In this document: positions 38,604-48,705 of the stretch, piece after piece | How the letters are laid out: every line of letters starts with the position of its first letter | How positions within the stretch are numbered: position 1 is the stretch's first letter | Source of the DNA: Variovorax paradoxus | GTDB lineage: Bacteria; Pseudomonadota; Gammaproteobacteria; Burkholderiales; Burkholderiaceae_C | NCBI RefSeq assembly: GCF_009755665.1 | Contig: NZ_CP046622.1 | Coordinates: 4,092,001-4,156,000, forward strand | Reading direction: 5' to 3' | Length of the DNA: 64,000 nt | Translations under genes and position numbers: made by a program | Notes under the pieces: generated by a model | The model's database searches: none | Told to the model about the DNA's origin: nothing | What the model saw: the letters and a program-made list of their open reading frames with translations, nothing else

Positions 38604-39899
38604 TCAGCCGCCGGGCAGCAGGTGTTTGGCTTGCAGCCGCGGAGTGCCGTGTTCCAGCACGCCACCCACGGTGAAGAACGATCCGAAGACCACGATTCTA
38701 TCAGCGGGGTCTGCGTGCTCGATGGCTGCGCGCAGCGCTTCCATCGGCCCCGCGTGCACGCTGCCGGAGACGTCGGTGCGCGTGTTCTGCGCCTGCCAGC
38801 TCGCGAGCAGATCGCTCGCCTTTGCGGCACGCGGCGTGGGCAGATCGGTGAAATACCAGCGGTCGATCATCGGGCCGATGCGCGCGAGGATGGGGGCTAG
38901 GTCCTTGTCGGCCATGACGCCGAACACCCCGTGCGTGGTGGGATAGAAACCCATGGCGTCGAGGTTCTCGGCCAGCGCCGCAACCGCATGCGCGTTGTGC
39001 GCCACGTCGAGCACCAGCGCGGGCTCGCCCGGAACAATCTGGAAGCGTCCGGGCAGCTCGACCATGGCAAGCCCGGTGCGCACCGCCTGCGCGGTTATGG
39101 GCAACTGCTGGCGCAACGCCTCGAGCGCCGCGAGCACGCCCGCTGCATTGAGCAGCTGGTTGGCGCCGCGCAGCGCCGGATAGGCCAGCCCGCTGTAGCG
39201 CCTGCCGCGGCCCGACCAGCCCCACTGCTGCTTGTCGCCGGACACGTTGAAGTCGTGCCCGAAGCGCCACAGGTCGGCGCCGATGGCAGTTGCATGGTCG
39301 ATCACGCTTTGCGGCGGCATCGGGTCGCTCACGATGGCGGGCTTGCCCGGGCGCAGGATGCCGGCCTTCTCGAAGCCGATGCTTTCGCGGTCGGGCCCCA
39401 GGTAGTCCATGTGGTCGAGGTCGATGCTCGTGATGACCGCGCAATCGGTGTCGATGATGTTGACCGCGTCGAGCCGGCCGCCAAGCCCCACTTCGAGGAT
39501 TGCCACGTCAGGCTTCTCCTCGATCATGCAGCGCAGGATGCCGAGCGTGGTGAATTCGAAGTACGTCAGGGCCATGTCGCCCCGGGCTGCCTCCACCACC
39601 TCGAAGTTTGCTATTAATTTAGAAGCATCGACAGCTTCGCCCGCCAGCCGCAGCCTTTCTTCGAAGCGCACAAGGTGCGGCGACGTGAAAACCGCGGTGC
39701 GGTAGCCCGCGTGCGTAAGGATCGATTCGAGCATGGCGCAGGTCGAACCCTTGCCGTTGGTGCCGGCCACGGTGATGACCGGGCAGTCGAAGCGCAGGCC
39801 CATACGGGCCGCCATTTCCTTGGCGCGCTCGAGACCGAGTTCGATGTTCTTCGGATGAAGTTGCTCGGCGCGCGCGAGCCAGTCGTTAAGGGTTTCCAT
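38604..39899 (-). CDS. folC: Dihydrofolate synthase / folylpolyglutamate synthase
   Basis: A 431-aa Mur-ligase-family enzyme that adds glutamate to dihydropteroate and to folates. Motifs: ATP loop VAGTNGKGSTCAML, EVGLGGRLDAVN, LDHMDYLG, and VLDVAHNAHAVAAL. The start at 39899 (METLNDWLARAEQ) fits the family; an in-frame ATG at 39911 is possible. It heads the folC - SPOR - cvpA - purF - metZ - gltX block. In related genomes accD often precedes folC, but here a divergent reductase gene does. Confidence 0.96.
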   Translation of the reverse strand: METLNDWLARAEQLHPKNIELGLERAKEMAARMGLRFDCPVITVAGTNGKGSTCAMLESILTHAGYRTAVFTSPHLVRFEERLRLAGEAVDASKLIANFEVVEAARGDMALTYFEFTTLGILRCMIEEKPDVAILEVGLGGRLDAVNIIDTDCAVITSIDLDHMDYLGPDRESIGFEKAGILRPGKPAIVSDPMPPQSVIDHATAIGADLWRFGHDFNVSGDKQQWGWSGRGRRYSGLAYPALRGANQLLNAAGVLAALEALRQQLPITAQAVRTGLAMVELPGRFQIVPGEPALVLDVAHNAHAVAALAENLDAMGFYPTTHGVFGVMADKDLAPILARIGPMIDRWYFTDLPTPRAAKASDLLASWQAQNTRTDVSGSVHAGPMEALRAAIEHADPADRIVVFGSFFTVGGVLEHGTPRLQAKHLLPGG

Positions 39900-39968
39900 G
39901 GAGCCCGGCATTGTCGCCGACCAGCAAAGCGCGGGTCGCGGCAAGTTTTATCGGCATCATTGGCATCC

Positions 39969-40328
39969 ATGACAACCCTCTACGGAATTCCCAACTGCGA
40001 CACCGTCAAGCGCGCCCGCGACTGGCTCGACGAACACGGCATTGCCTACACCTTTCACGACTTCAAGAAGCAAGGCGTGCCCGAGGCCGAACTCGACCAG
40101 TGGCTCAAAAAGCCGGGGTGGGAAGCATTGGTCAACCGCCGCGGCACCACCTGGCGCAAGCTCGATGAAGCTGAGAGAAACGCGGTGGTCGATGCCGCTT
40201 CGGCCCGGGCAGTGCTGCTGGCCAACCCAAGCCTCATCAAGCGGCCGGTGGTCAACTGGGGCGCCAAAACCGGCGTTACGACAGGGTTCGACGCGCAAGC
40301 CTGGGCCGCCGCCGTGAACGCCGTGTAA
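39969..40328 (+). CDS. ArsC/Spx-family reductase, YffB type
   Basis: A 119-aa thioredoxin-fold protein. The redox Cys is in GIPNCDTVKRARDWL, and the FHDFKKQGVP and LIKRPVV segments mark the ArsC/Spx/YffB family. The single Cys of the N-terminal motif and the sequence order suggest YffB, a proposed GSH-dependent thiol reductase, rather than a true arsenate reductase. It is divergent from folC, 69 bases away. Confidence 0.92.
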   Translation: MTTLYGIPNCDTVKRARDWLDEHGIAYTFHDFKKQGVPEAELDQWLKKPGWEALVNRRGTTWRKLDEAERNAVVDAASARAVLLANPSLIKRPVVNWGAKTGVTTGFDAQAWAAAVNAV

Positions 40329-40386
40329 ACGCCGGAACCCTGCCTTGCCGGCCAGCCTCCAACCCCGATCTGCAGGAGAGAACACC

Positions 40387-40977
40387 ATGAACAGACACGT
40401 CTTTCGCACCCTCGCGGGCCTCTCGGCGGCCGGTTTGCTGGCGGTGGGCGCCACCGCTGCGCAGGCCCAGGAAGCATGGGCGCGGGTGATTTCCGCCACC
40501 CCCGTCTACGAGACCACCGGCAGCAGCCCCAGCTACAACGTCACCTACGAATACAACGGCCGGCAGTACACCACCCGCATGAGCAGCCGACCGGGCGCCA
40601 CCATCCCGATCCACGCCAACGCCTACGGCGTGACCACGGCACCGGTTGCACCCCAGCCGCAGCTGCAGCCCTACCCGGTCGAGGCCAACAGCGGTCAACA
40701 GCAGTACCAGCAGAGCCCCCAATACGCCCAACCGTCCCAGCAAGGCGGATCGCCGTGGGACAACGTGGTGCCCGAGCCAGGGGTGGTGCTCTCCAATGCG
40801 CCAGCCCCCACCTATGTGCAGCCCGCCCCGGTGTACGCGGCACCCGTTTACGTGCAGCCAGCCTACGTGTACCCGCAGCCCTACATCTATCCGCCCGTCG
40901 GCCTCTCGCTGAATTTCGGCTACTCCAGGGGATGGGGCGGCTACCGCGGCGGATGGGGCCACCGCCACTGGCGCTGA
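40387..40977 (+). CDS. Exported Pro/Gln/Tyr-rich protein
   Basis: A 196-aa protein with a clear signal peptide (FRTLAGLSAAGLLAVGATAAQAQ, cleavage near residue 28). A short N-terminal domain (WARVISATPVYETTG, NVTYEYNGRQYTTRM) is followed by a low-complexity Pro/Gln/Tyr/Val-rich region and a Gly/Trp/Arg C-terminus (GWGGYRGGWGHRHWR). It looks like a periplasmic or surface protein of unknown function. GGAG precedes the start by about ten bases. Confidence 0.82.
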   Translation: MNRHVFRTLAGLSAAGLLAVGATAAQAQEAWARVISATPVYETTGSSPSYNVTYEYNGRQYTTRMSSRPGATIPIHANAYGVTTAPVAPQPQLQPYPVEANSGQQQYQQSPQYAQPSQQGGSPWDNVVPEPGVVLSNAPAPTYVQPAPVYAAPVYVQPAYVYPQPYIYPPVGLSLNFGYSRGWGGYRGGWGHRHWR

Positions 40978-41123
40978 GCCGTGCATAGGCAGGCGCCCGC
41001 ACAGAGGCTGCCGGCGCGGGTTCGGCCAAGCCCTAAAATCGGGGACTTTTCCAACCCCGAGGGGTGCGCTGCCGCGGTGGTGCGTCCTCGACAAGCCGAC
41101 CGCGCATGCGCCGGCGCCATCCA

Positions 41124-41450
41124 ATGACGACGACTACCGACACTCTCAACAGCGCCGCAGTGGCGACCAAGGCCAACGTGTACTTCGACGGCAAGTGCGT
41201 GAGCCACAGCCTCACGCTGGCCGACGGCACGAAAAAATCGGTCGGCGTGATTCTTCCGTCCACCCTGACCTTCAAGACCGGCGCGCCTGAAATCATGGAA
41301 GGCACGGCCGGCAGCTGCGAATACCAGCTCGAAGGCACCACCGAATGGGTCACGGCAGGCCCCGGCCAGAAGTTCAGCGTTCCAGGCAATTCGAGCTTCC
41401 AGATCCGCGTGGCGGGCGAGCCCTACAGCTACATCTGCCACTTCGGCTGA
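41124..41450 (+). CDS. ppnP: Pyrimidine/purine nucleoside phosphorylase
   Basis: A 108-aa cupin-fold protein of the PpnP (YaiE/DUF1255) family, which phosphorolyses several nucleosides to free base and ribose 1-phosphate. Motifs: NVYFDGKCVSHSL, KKSVGVILPSTLTF, GPGQKFSVPGNSSFQIRV. Size is normal. It precedes argG by 27 bases and may share its transcript. Confidence 0.94.
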   Translation: MTTTTDTLNSAAVATKANVYFDGKCVSHSLTLADGTKKSVGVILPSTLTFKTGAPEIMEGTAGSCEYQLEGTTEWVTAGPGQKFSVPGNSSFQIRVAGEPYSYICHFG

Positions 41451-42818
<1,368 letters not shown>

Positions 42819-42845
42819 GCCTGCGCGGCGCTTCCTGCAATGACA

Positions 42846-42869
42846 AACGGGCCCTCGCGGGCCCGTTTT
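42846..42869 (+). terminator. Rho-independent terminator after argG
   Basis: Arms AACGGGCCC (42846-42854) and GGGCCCGTT (42859-42867) around a four-base loop, followed by TT, C and ATTT. It sits just past the argG stop and may also serve the convergent GRDP-like gene. Confidence 0.85.
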
Positions 42870-42898
42870 CATTTGCGCGGTGCGCGTCTGTCGGTCGA

Positions 42899-43732
42899 TC
42901 AGTCGCCGCCACCGCCTCCGCCGCAACCACCACCGCAGCCGCCGGAAGAATCCCCTCCTCCGCTGCCGCCGTCGCCGCTGCCGCTCGACTCGCTGCCGCC
43001 AAAGCCGCCCGCATCGCCCGCGCCACCGCCATCCGACGACGAATCGCCAAAGCTGGTGCCGCAATGGGCGTCGGAGCCGTTGTGCCGGTCGACGGCCTTG
43101 CAATCGGGCACGTAGTCGAAGCCGCCCGGAATGCCGAACTTCACATCCAGCGCAAACAGCAGCGGCAGCCGCGAGGGCTTGCGCGGATCGATGCTTTCTT
43201 CCTTGCAGGCCCAATACCAGGTGCGACGCAGGCCGTCGTTGCGCTTCGGGTCCTTGCCCAGCACCTCGGCCGGGCTGTGGTGCAGCATGCCGCCGAAGGC
43301 CGCCTTGCACCAGTTCTGGTAGCCCTGCGTGTGCAGAATGAACTCGTGCCAGGCGGTATCGACCACCTTGGAAGGCATGGCCACGAACTTGCGGCCGCTG
43401 CGCAAATGGGCCATGAAGAACTGGCGCAGGCCGCGCAGCACCAGCTCGGCGTCGCGCACGCTCAGCCCCGGGTGCGCCGCGCGCAGCTTGCCGACGAGAA
43501 ACGGCGGCATGCGGGCTTCGCGGATGAACTGCCGTCGCAGGCTGGTTTCCATGAAGCCCAGCGTGGCCGCCAGGGCCCACGCGCCAAGAACCAATGGCAC
43601 CAGCACCAGCCAGCCACCATTGCGAAAGGCCAAGAACACCGCGACAAGGCCCCCGACCACCACTGCTCGGCGTGCCCACATCAGCGCGGCGATGCGCCGC
43701 CGGTAGTTCAGGTGCAGGAAGTCCAGGTCCAT
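42899..43732 (-). CDS. GRDP-like membrane protein with Gly/Cys-rich tail
   Basis: A 277-aa protein. Two hydrophobic segments lie near the N-terminus (VVVGGLVAVFLAF, LVLVPLVLGAWALAATLGF). A globular domain with PSKVVDTAWHEFILHTQGY and GGMLHHSPAEV resembles glycine-rich-domain proteins (GRDP/PF07173). The last 55 residues are Gly/Ser/Asp-rich and end in a GGCGGGCGGGGGGD-type tail. Function unknown. Its ATG overlaps the murB stop as TGATG, so it is translationally coupled to a cell-wall gene. Confidence 0.82.
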   Translation of the reverse strand: MDLDFLHLNYRRRIAALMWARRAVVVGGLVAVFLAFRNGGWLVLVPLVLGAWALAATLGFMETSLRRQFIREARMPPFLVGKLRAAHPGLSVRDAELVLRGLRQFFMAHLRSGRKFVAMPSKVVDTAWHEFILHTQGYQNWCKAAFGGMLHHSPAEVLGKDPKRNDGLRRTWYWACKEESIDPRKPSRLPLLFALDVKFGIPGGFDYVPDCKAVDRHNGSDAHCGTSFGDSSSDGGGAGDAGGFGGSESSGSGDGGSGGGDSSGGCGGGCGGGGGGD

Positions 43733-44784
43733 CAGACGACCACTGGCTCCGGCTCCAGCCGGATGCCGAAGCGCTCGTACACGCTGGTCTGGATGGCCTT
43801 GGCAAGCGTCATTACCTCGCCACCGGTTACGGGGTTTTCAAGGCCGCCGCGGTTCACCAGCACCAGTGCCTGCTTTTCGTACACGCCGGCGTTGCCGACG
43901 GACTTGCCCTTCCAGCCGCAGGCATCGATGAGCCAGCCGGCCGCCAGCTTGATGCTGCCGTCCGCCATGGGGTAGTGCACGATCTTCGGGTCGCGCGCGA
44001 TGATGTCGGCGCATTGTTCGGGCGTGACCGTCGGGTTCTTGAAAAAGCTGCCCGCATTGCCGAGCAGGCGCCAGTCGGGCAGCTTGGCGCGGCGAATGGC
44101 GCAGATCCAGTCGAATACGTCGGTGGCGCTCGGCGTGAAATTGCCGGTTTCTTCCATCTTGCGCTCGAGGTCGAGGTAGCCCACCACGGCCTTCCAGGGC
44201 TTGGGCAGCCGAAAGCGCACCCGGGTGATCAGCGCCCGGCCCGAAAGCCCGAAGTCGTTGGGCCCGCTGCGCACATGCTTGAACACCGAGTCGCGGTAGC
44301 CGAAGGCGCACTGCGCGGCGTCCAGCGTAAAGCTGCGGCCGGTGTCCAGGTCGATGGCGTCGAGCGATTCGAAGCGGTCTTGCAGCTCGACCCCGTAGGC
44401 GCCGATGTTCTGCACCGGCGCGCCGCCCACCGTGCCCGGAATGAGCGCCAGGTTTTCGAGCCCCGGGTAGCCGTTTGCCAGCATCCAGTGGATGGCGTCG
44501 TGCCAGACCTCGCCCGCGCCGGCCTCCACGATCCAGGCGCGCGGGGTCTCGTCGACCAGCCGCAGGCCCTTGATCTCGACCTTGAGCACCAGCGGCTTCA
44601 CGTCGCCCGTGATCACGATGTTGCTGCCCCCGCCCAGCACGAAGCGGGGGGCGTCGCGCCAGCGCGGATCGGCCCGCAGCTCGGCCACGTCCTCCTCGTT
44701 GGCAATGCGCGCCAGGTTGTGCGCGCGCGCGACGATGCCGAAGCTGTTGTACGGCTGCAGCGGGACGTTGTTCTCCACGATCAT
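43732..44784 (-). CDS. murB: UDP-N-acetylenolpyruvoylglucosamine reductase
   Basis: A 350-aa FAD enzyme (type I MurB) that reduces the enolpyruvyl group to make UDP-MurNAc. Motifs: FAD-binding FVLGGGSNIVIT, IPGTVGGAPVQNIGAYGVE, YRDSVFK and the proton-donor region GNAGSFFKNP. The start at 44784 (MIVENNVPLQPYNSFGI) fits the family. It is divergent from yajQ, with 44 bases between them. Confidence 0.97.
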   Translation of the reverse strand: MIVENNVPLQPYNSFGIVARAHNLARIANEEDVAELRADPRWRDAPRFVLGGGSNIVITGDVKPLVLKVEIKGLRLVDETPRAWIVEAGAGEVWHDAIHWMLANGYPGLENLALIPGTVGGAPVQNIGAYGVELQDRFESLDAIDLDTGRSFTLDAAQCAFGYRDSVFKHVRSGPNDFGLSGRALITRVRFRLPKPWKAVVGYLDLERKMEETGNFTPSATDVFDWICAIRRAKLPDWRLLGNAGSFFKNPTVTPEQCADIIARDPKIVHYPMADGSIKLAAGWLIDACGWKGKSVGNAGVYEKQALVLVNRGGLENPVTGGEVMTLAKAIQTSVYERFGIRLEPEPVVV

Positions 44785-44828
44785 GGGAGAATTGTCGCAT
44801 CCAGCTACCGTGAATCCAGGAGGAGCCC

Positions 44829-45314
44829 ATGCCGTCTTTCGATACCGTCTGCGAACCCAATCTGCCCGAAGTGAAGAACGCGGTCGAAAACACCGCCAAG
44901 GAAATCGCAACGCGCTTCGATTTCAAGGGCACGGCTGCCGCCGTCGAGCTCAAGGACAAGGAAATCACCATGATCGGCGACGCCGAGTTCCAGCTCGTGC
45001 AGGTCGAGGACATTCTTCGCGCCAAGCTCACCAAGCGCAGCGTCGATGTGCGTTTTCTCGACAAAGGCGACGTGCAGAAAATCGGCGGCGACAAGGTCAA
45101 GCAGGTCATCAAGGTCAAGAGCGGCATCGAATCCGAGCAAGCCAAGAAGATCACGCGCATCATCAAGGACAGCAAGCTCAAGGTGCAGGCCGCCATCCAG
45201 GGCGACGCGGTGCGCATTACAGGCGCCAAGCGCGACGACCTGCAGGCCGCCATGGCGTTGATCAAGAAGGACGTGCCCGACATGCCCCTCTCGTTCAACA
45301 ACTTCCGCGACTGA
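44829..45314 (+). CDS. yajQ: YajQ-family nucleotide-binding protein
   Basis: A 161-aa protein of the YajQ family ([51 protein letters not shown]), with two RRM-like ferredoxin folds. Members bind nucleotides, including cyclic-di-GMP in some species, and may act as regulators. GGAGGAG lies just upstream of the start. A retropepsin-like gene follows by seven bases. Confidence 0.96.
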   Translation: MPSFDTVCEPNLPEVKNAVENTAKEIATRFDFKGTAAAVELKDKEITMIGDAEFQLVQVEDILRAKLTKRSVDVRFLDKGDVQKIGGDKVKQVIKVKSGIESEQAKKITRIIKDSKLKVQAAIQGDAVRITGAKRDDLQAAMALIKKDVPDMPLSFNNFRD

Positions 45315-45321
45315 GCCCCGA

Positions 45322-45963
45322 ATGAAATCGCTCGTCGTCGCAGCGCAGTTGCTGGCTGCCGCTGCAGGGGCGCATGCGGCGAGTTCGGTCATGCTGACCG
45401 GCACCATCGGCAGCCGCGCCATCCTCATCGTGAACGGCGCCCCGCCCAAGACGGTGGCAGTGGGCGAAACCTTCCAGGGCGTCAAGCTCGTGTCGCTGCA
45501 GGCCGAGCAGGCCGTGGTCGAGCTCGAAGGCAAGCGCGTCAACCTGCGCATGGACACGCCGGTGAGCATTGGCGGCGGCACAGGTACGGGCGGCGGCAGC
45601 CGCATCGTGCTGCCGGCGGACAGCCGCGGCCATTTCATGACACAGGGCGCCATCAACGGGCGCACGGTCACGTTCATGCTCGACACCGGCGCCACCTCAA
45701 TCGCGCTTTCGGCGGCCGACGCGCAGCGCATCGGGCTCGACTACAGCAAGGGGCAGCGGGTTCAGATGAACACCGCCAACGGCGTGTCCAGCGGCTACAA
45801 GCTGCGGCTGCAGTCGGTGCGCGTGGGCGATGTGGAGGTGTACGACGTCGACGCCATCGTCTCTCCGCAGCCCATGCCTTTTGTGCTGCTGGGCAACAGC
45901 TTCATCAACCGCTTTTCGATGCGCCGCGACGCGGACCAGATGGTCCTCGAGAAGCGCTATTGA
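45322..45963 (+). CDS. Exported retropepsin-like aspartic protease (TIGR02281 type)
   Basis: A 213-aa protein with a signal peptide (MKSLVVAAQLLAAAAGAHA). After an N-terminal beta-rich segment and a Gly/Thr linker comes a retropepsin-like domain with catalytic motif FMLDTGATSIALS and the downstream segment FVLLGNSFINRFSM. A single-domain protein of this kind should act as a dimer. It is probably periplasmic or membrane-tethered. It follows yajQ closely and is likely co-transcribed. Confidence 0.9.
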   Translation: MKSLVVAAQLLAAAAGAHAASSVMLTGTIGSRAILIVNGAPPKTVAVGETFQGVKLVSLQAEQAVVELEGKRVNLRMDTPVSIGGGTGTGGGSRIVLPADSRGHFMTQGAINGRTVTFMLDTGATSIALSAADAQRIGLDYSKGQRVQMNTANGVSSGYKLRLQSVRVGDVEVYDVDAIVSPQPMPFVLLGNSFINRFSMRRDADQMVLEKRY

Positions 45964-45972
45964 CCGTCGGCG

Positions 45973-46326
45973 TCAGGCCTGCGCGGCCGTGACCACGATT
46001 TCGATCTTGTAGGCCGCATTGGCCATCTTGGCCTGCACCGTCGCTCGCGGCGGCGTGTTGCCGGCGGGAATCCACGCGTCCCACACCTCGTTCATGGCCG
46101 TGATGTCGGTGATGTCCGCCAGGAAGATCTGCGTCATGAGAATGCGCGACTTGTCGCTGCCGGCCTCGGCCAGCAGGCGGTCGACCATGGCCAGCACCTG
46201 CGTGGTCTGGCCGCGGATGTCCTGCGAAGTGTCGTCGGGCACCTGGCCCGCAAGGTAGATGGTGCCGTTGTGCACCGCCGTTTCAGACAGACGGGGGCCG
46301 ACGTGAAAGCGGGTGATGGTTGCCAT
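45973..46326 (-). CDS. RidA-family protein (second copy)
   Basis: A 117-aa RidA/YjgF-like protein (HNGTIYLAGQVPDD, ILMTQIFLADITD, PPRATVQAKMANAAYKIEIVV). The Arg of PPRATV and the final Glu are those of the deaminase-type active site. It differs clearly from the copy at 28125. It is the last gene of the ybaK/plsY/ridA minus-strand set, 11 bases after plsY. Confidence 0.92.
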   Translation of the reverse strand: MATITRFHVGPRLSETAVHNGTIYLAGQVPDDTSQDIRGQTTQVLAMVDRLLAEAGSDKSRILMTQIFLADITDITAMNEVWDAWIPAGNTPPRATVQAKMANAAYKIEIVVTAAQA

Positions 46327-46337
46327 GATGTTCTTTC

Positions 46338-46973
46338 TCAAGCTTTTTTCTTGGCGCCGAGCTTCGACTCCGTGCCGGCCGCGAGCCGGCGGATGTTTTC
46401 GCGGTGCCGCCAGACGAGCAGCAGACTCATGATGATGATCGCAATCAGCACCGTGCGGTCGAGCGGCCACGCAATGTTGCCGCCAATCAGGTAGTACGCC
46501 GGCGCGAAAAAGGCCGCCACGAGCGACGACAGCGACGAATAGCGGAAGAACACCGCAATGATCAGCCAGGTGACGCCGGTGGCCAGCCCCAGCCACGGCG
46601 CAATGCCCACCAGCACCCCGGCGGCAGTGGCCACGCCCTTGCCGCCCTGGAAGCCGAAGAACACGGGGTACAAATGGCCCAGGAAGGCCGCCAGGCCCGC
46701 CAGCGCAGCCACGCCCTCGCCCAAACCCCACTGCGCGCCGAAATGGCGAATCACGAACACCGGCAGCCAACCCTTCAGCGCGTCGAGCAGCAAGGTGGCC
46801 AGCGCCGCGCCCTTGTTGCCCGAGCGCAGCACGTTGGTGGCGCCGGGGTTGCCGCTGCCGTAGCTGCGCGGGTCGGCCATGCCGAGCGATTTGCTCACGA
46901 TGACCGCGAACGACAACGAGCCGATCAGGTACGAAGCCACGATGGCAAGGAGGGAAGGCAAATGAAAGCTCAA
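46338..46973 (-). CDS. plsY: Glycerol-3-phosphate acyltransferase PlsY, TTG start
   Basis: A 211-aa polytopic inner-membrane enzyme that acylates glycerol 3-phosphate from acyl-phosphate. Motifs: [48 protein letters not shown]. No ATG lies near the conserved N-terminus. The TTG at 46973 ([15 protein letters not shown]) with GGAG eight bases upstream gives the right length; the ATG-like extension further upstream is unconserved. Confidence 0.92.
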   Translation of the reverse strand: MSFHLPSLLAIVASYLIGSLSFAVIVSKSLGMADPRSYGSGNPGATNVLRSGNKGAALATLLLDALKGWLPVFVIRHFGAQWGLGEGVAALAGLAAFLGHLYPVFFGFQGGKGVATAAGVLVGIAPWLGLATGVTWLIIAVFFRYSSLSSLVAAFFAPAYYLIGGNIAWPLDRTVLIAIIIMSLLLVWRHRENIRRLAAGTESKLGAKKKA

Positions 46974-47014
46974 GGCGGCGCTCCACGAAGGATGGATGTT
47001 CTTATTCGGGCCGG

Positions 47015-47506
47015 CTATTCTGCCAGCGCGCACTGCACCGGCTTGGCGCCCAGCAGCGCCACGCACACCTGCGGGTCGATGCCCACCAGGTAGCCGCGCC
47101 GCCCGCCGTTGATTGCGATCTTCGGCAGCTCCAGAATGGTCGACTCGATGTACACCGGCATCTGGCGCCGCGTGCCGAAAGGCGAGGTGCCGCCCACCAT
47201 GTAGCCGCTATGGCGCTGCGCGACCTCGGGCTTGCAGGGCTCCACCGACTTGGCGCCGATCTGCCGCGCCAGGTTCTTGGTCGACACCGTGCGGTTGCCG
47301 TGCATCAGCACGATGAGCGGCTTGGCGTCCTGGTCTTGCATCACCAGCGTCTTCACCACAATGAAGGGATCGAAGCCCAGCACCTCGGCGCTGTGCTGCG
47401 CGCCGCCGTGCTCCAGGTACTCGTACGGGTGCTCCGTAAAGGCGACCTTGTTCTCGCGCAGCAGCTGCGTGGCAGGCGTTTCGGAAACGTGCGCCTTCTT
47501 GCTCAC
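47015..47506 (-). CDS. ybaK: YbaK/EbsC-type aminoacyl-tRNA deacylase
   Basis: A 163-aa protein of the YbaK branch, which hydrolyses Cys-tRNA(Pro) made in error. The catalytic Lys is in [12 protein letters not shown], with [17 protein letters not shown] and [15 protein letters not shown] following. Size is normal for stand-alone YbaK. It lies between the aldo/keto reductase gene (23 bases upstream in transcription) and plsY. Confidence 0.94.
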   Translation of the reverse strand: MSKKAHVSETPATQLLRENKVAFTEHPYEYLEHGGAQHSAEVLGFDPFIVVKTLVMQDQDAKPLIVLMHGNRTVSTKNLARQIGAKSVEPCKPEVAQRHSGYMVGGTSPFGTRRQMPVYIESTILELPKIAINGGRRGYLVGIDPQVCVALLGAKPVQCALAE

Positions 47507-47528
47507 CGGTGCACCCCTGGGGCCGCTC

Positions 47529-48590
47529 TCACGTTGCCGGGTCCCGGATTTCCCAGCGGATCTGGTCGATCTCGGCCAAGACTTCCGGCGAAAGCGTGGT
47601 GCCCCACACGTCGAGGTCTTCGTCGAGCTGCGCCACCGTGGTCACGCCGATGATGGTGCTTGCCACCTGCCATTTGGTGTAGCAGAAGGCCAGCGCCAGC
47701 TGCACCGGCGTCAGGCCGTTGTCTCGCGCCAGCTGGTTGTAGCGGCGCGCCGCCTTCAATGCATCGGGCCGGCCCCAGCGCTGCTTGCGCACCGATTCGT
47801 AGCTCGAAATTCGCGCGCCCTTCGGAGCCTCGGGCCCTTCGATCCCGCCCTGGTCGTATTTGCCGGTCAACAGGCCAAAGGCCAGCGGCGAATACGCCAA
47901 GAGCGAAACGCCGAGCCGGTGCATCGTCTCGTCGAGCCCGTTCTCGAGCCCGCGGCTCACCAGGTTGTAGACGTTCTGCACCGAGGCCACGCGCGGCAGG
48001 CCGTGCTGCTCGGCCAGGCGCACGAACTCGTGCACGCCGTACGGCGTTTCGTTGGAAAGACCGATTTCGCGCACCTTGCCGGCCTTGACCAGCCCGCCCA
48101 GCGCCTCGAGCTGCTCGTGAATCGGCGTCTGCGAGGTTTCCTTGGCCGGGTCGTAGTAAAGCGCGCCGAAGGCCGGCACGTGGCGCTCGGGCCAGTGGAT
48201 CTGGTACAGGTCGATGACGTCGGTCTTCAGCCTTTTGAGGCTGGCGTTGCACGACGCCACGATGTCGTCCGCCGTCATGCCCGCGCCTTCGCGCACCCAG
48301 GGCGTGGCGCGCACCGGGCCGGCCACCTTGGTGGCCAACGTAATTTTCTGGCGCGCGCCGGGATTGGCCGCAAACCAGTTGCCGATGATGGTTTCGGTGG
48401 CGCCGTAGGTTTCCTTGCGCGTGGGCACCGCGTACATCTCGGCCGTGTCGATGAAATCGACGCCGCGCTCGAGCGAGCGGCTCAAGATGGCGTGCGAGGT
48501 GGGCTCGTCCACCTGTTCGCCGAATGTCATGGTGCCAAGGCAGATCGGGGTGACCTGCAGGCTGCTCTGGCCGAGTTGGATTTTTTTCAT
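47529..48590 (-). CDS. Aldo/keto reductase, Tas-like
   Basis: A 353-aa NADPH-dependent aldo/keto reductase. FIDTAEMYAVPTRKETYGATE contains the catalytic Asp/Tyr, DVIDLYQIHWPERHVP carries the catalytic His, and the overall pattern with VASVQNVYNLVSRGLE matches the Tas group. Substrate unknown. The start MKKIQLGQSSLQV is typical; upstream in-frame residues are not conserved. It is divergent from an alpha/beta hydrolase, 115 bases away. Confidence 0.93.
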   Translation of the reverse strand: MKKIQLGQSSLQVTPICLGTMTFGEQVDEPTSHAILSRSLERGVDFIDTAEMYAVPTRKETYGATETIIGNWFAANPGARQKITLATKVAGPVRATPWVREGAGMTADDIVASCNASLKRLKTDVIDLYQIHWPERHVPAFGALYYDPAKETSQTPIHEQLEALGGLVKAGKVREIGLSNETPYGVHEFVRLAEQHGLPRVASVQNVYNLVSRGLENGLDETMHRLGVSLLAYSPLAFGLLTGKYDQGGIEGPEAPKGARISSYESVRKQRWGRPDALKAARRYNQLARDNGLTPVQLALAFCYTKWQVASTIIGVTTVAQLDEDLDVWGTTLSPEVLAEIDQIRWEIRDPAT

Positions 48591-48705
48591 GCGCGGAATG
48601 CTACCGCCCTCCTCCACGGTGCGCTGGCCGCGGGCCCAAAACCCGAGCGCGCACTGTCTTGTGGCGGACTGCGCCGCCGCCGTCGGCTCCGTATCATCGG
48701 CGCCC

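Noticed and set aside
37839..38900. Gly/Ser/Phe-repeat plus-strand frame
   Set aside because: It is the exact antisense of the KPEP repeat of the SPOR protein.
42840..43115. Proline-rich plus-strand frame
   Set aside because: Antisense of the glycine tail of the GRDP-like protein.
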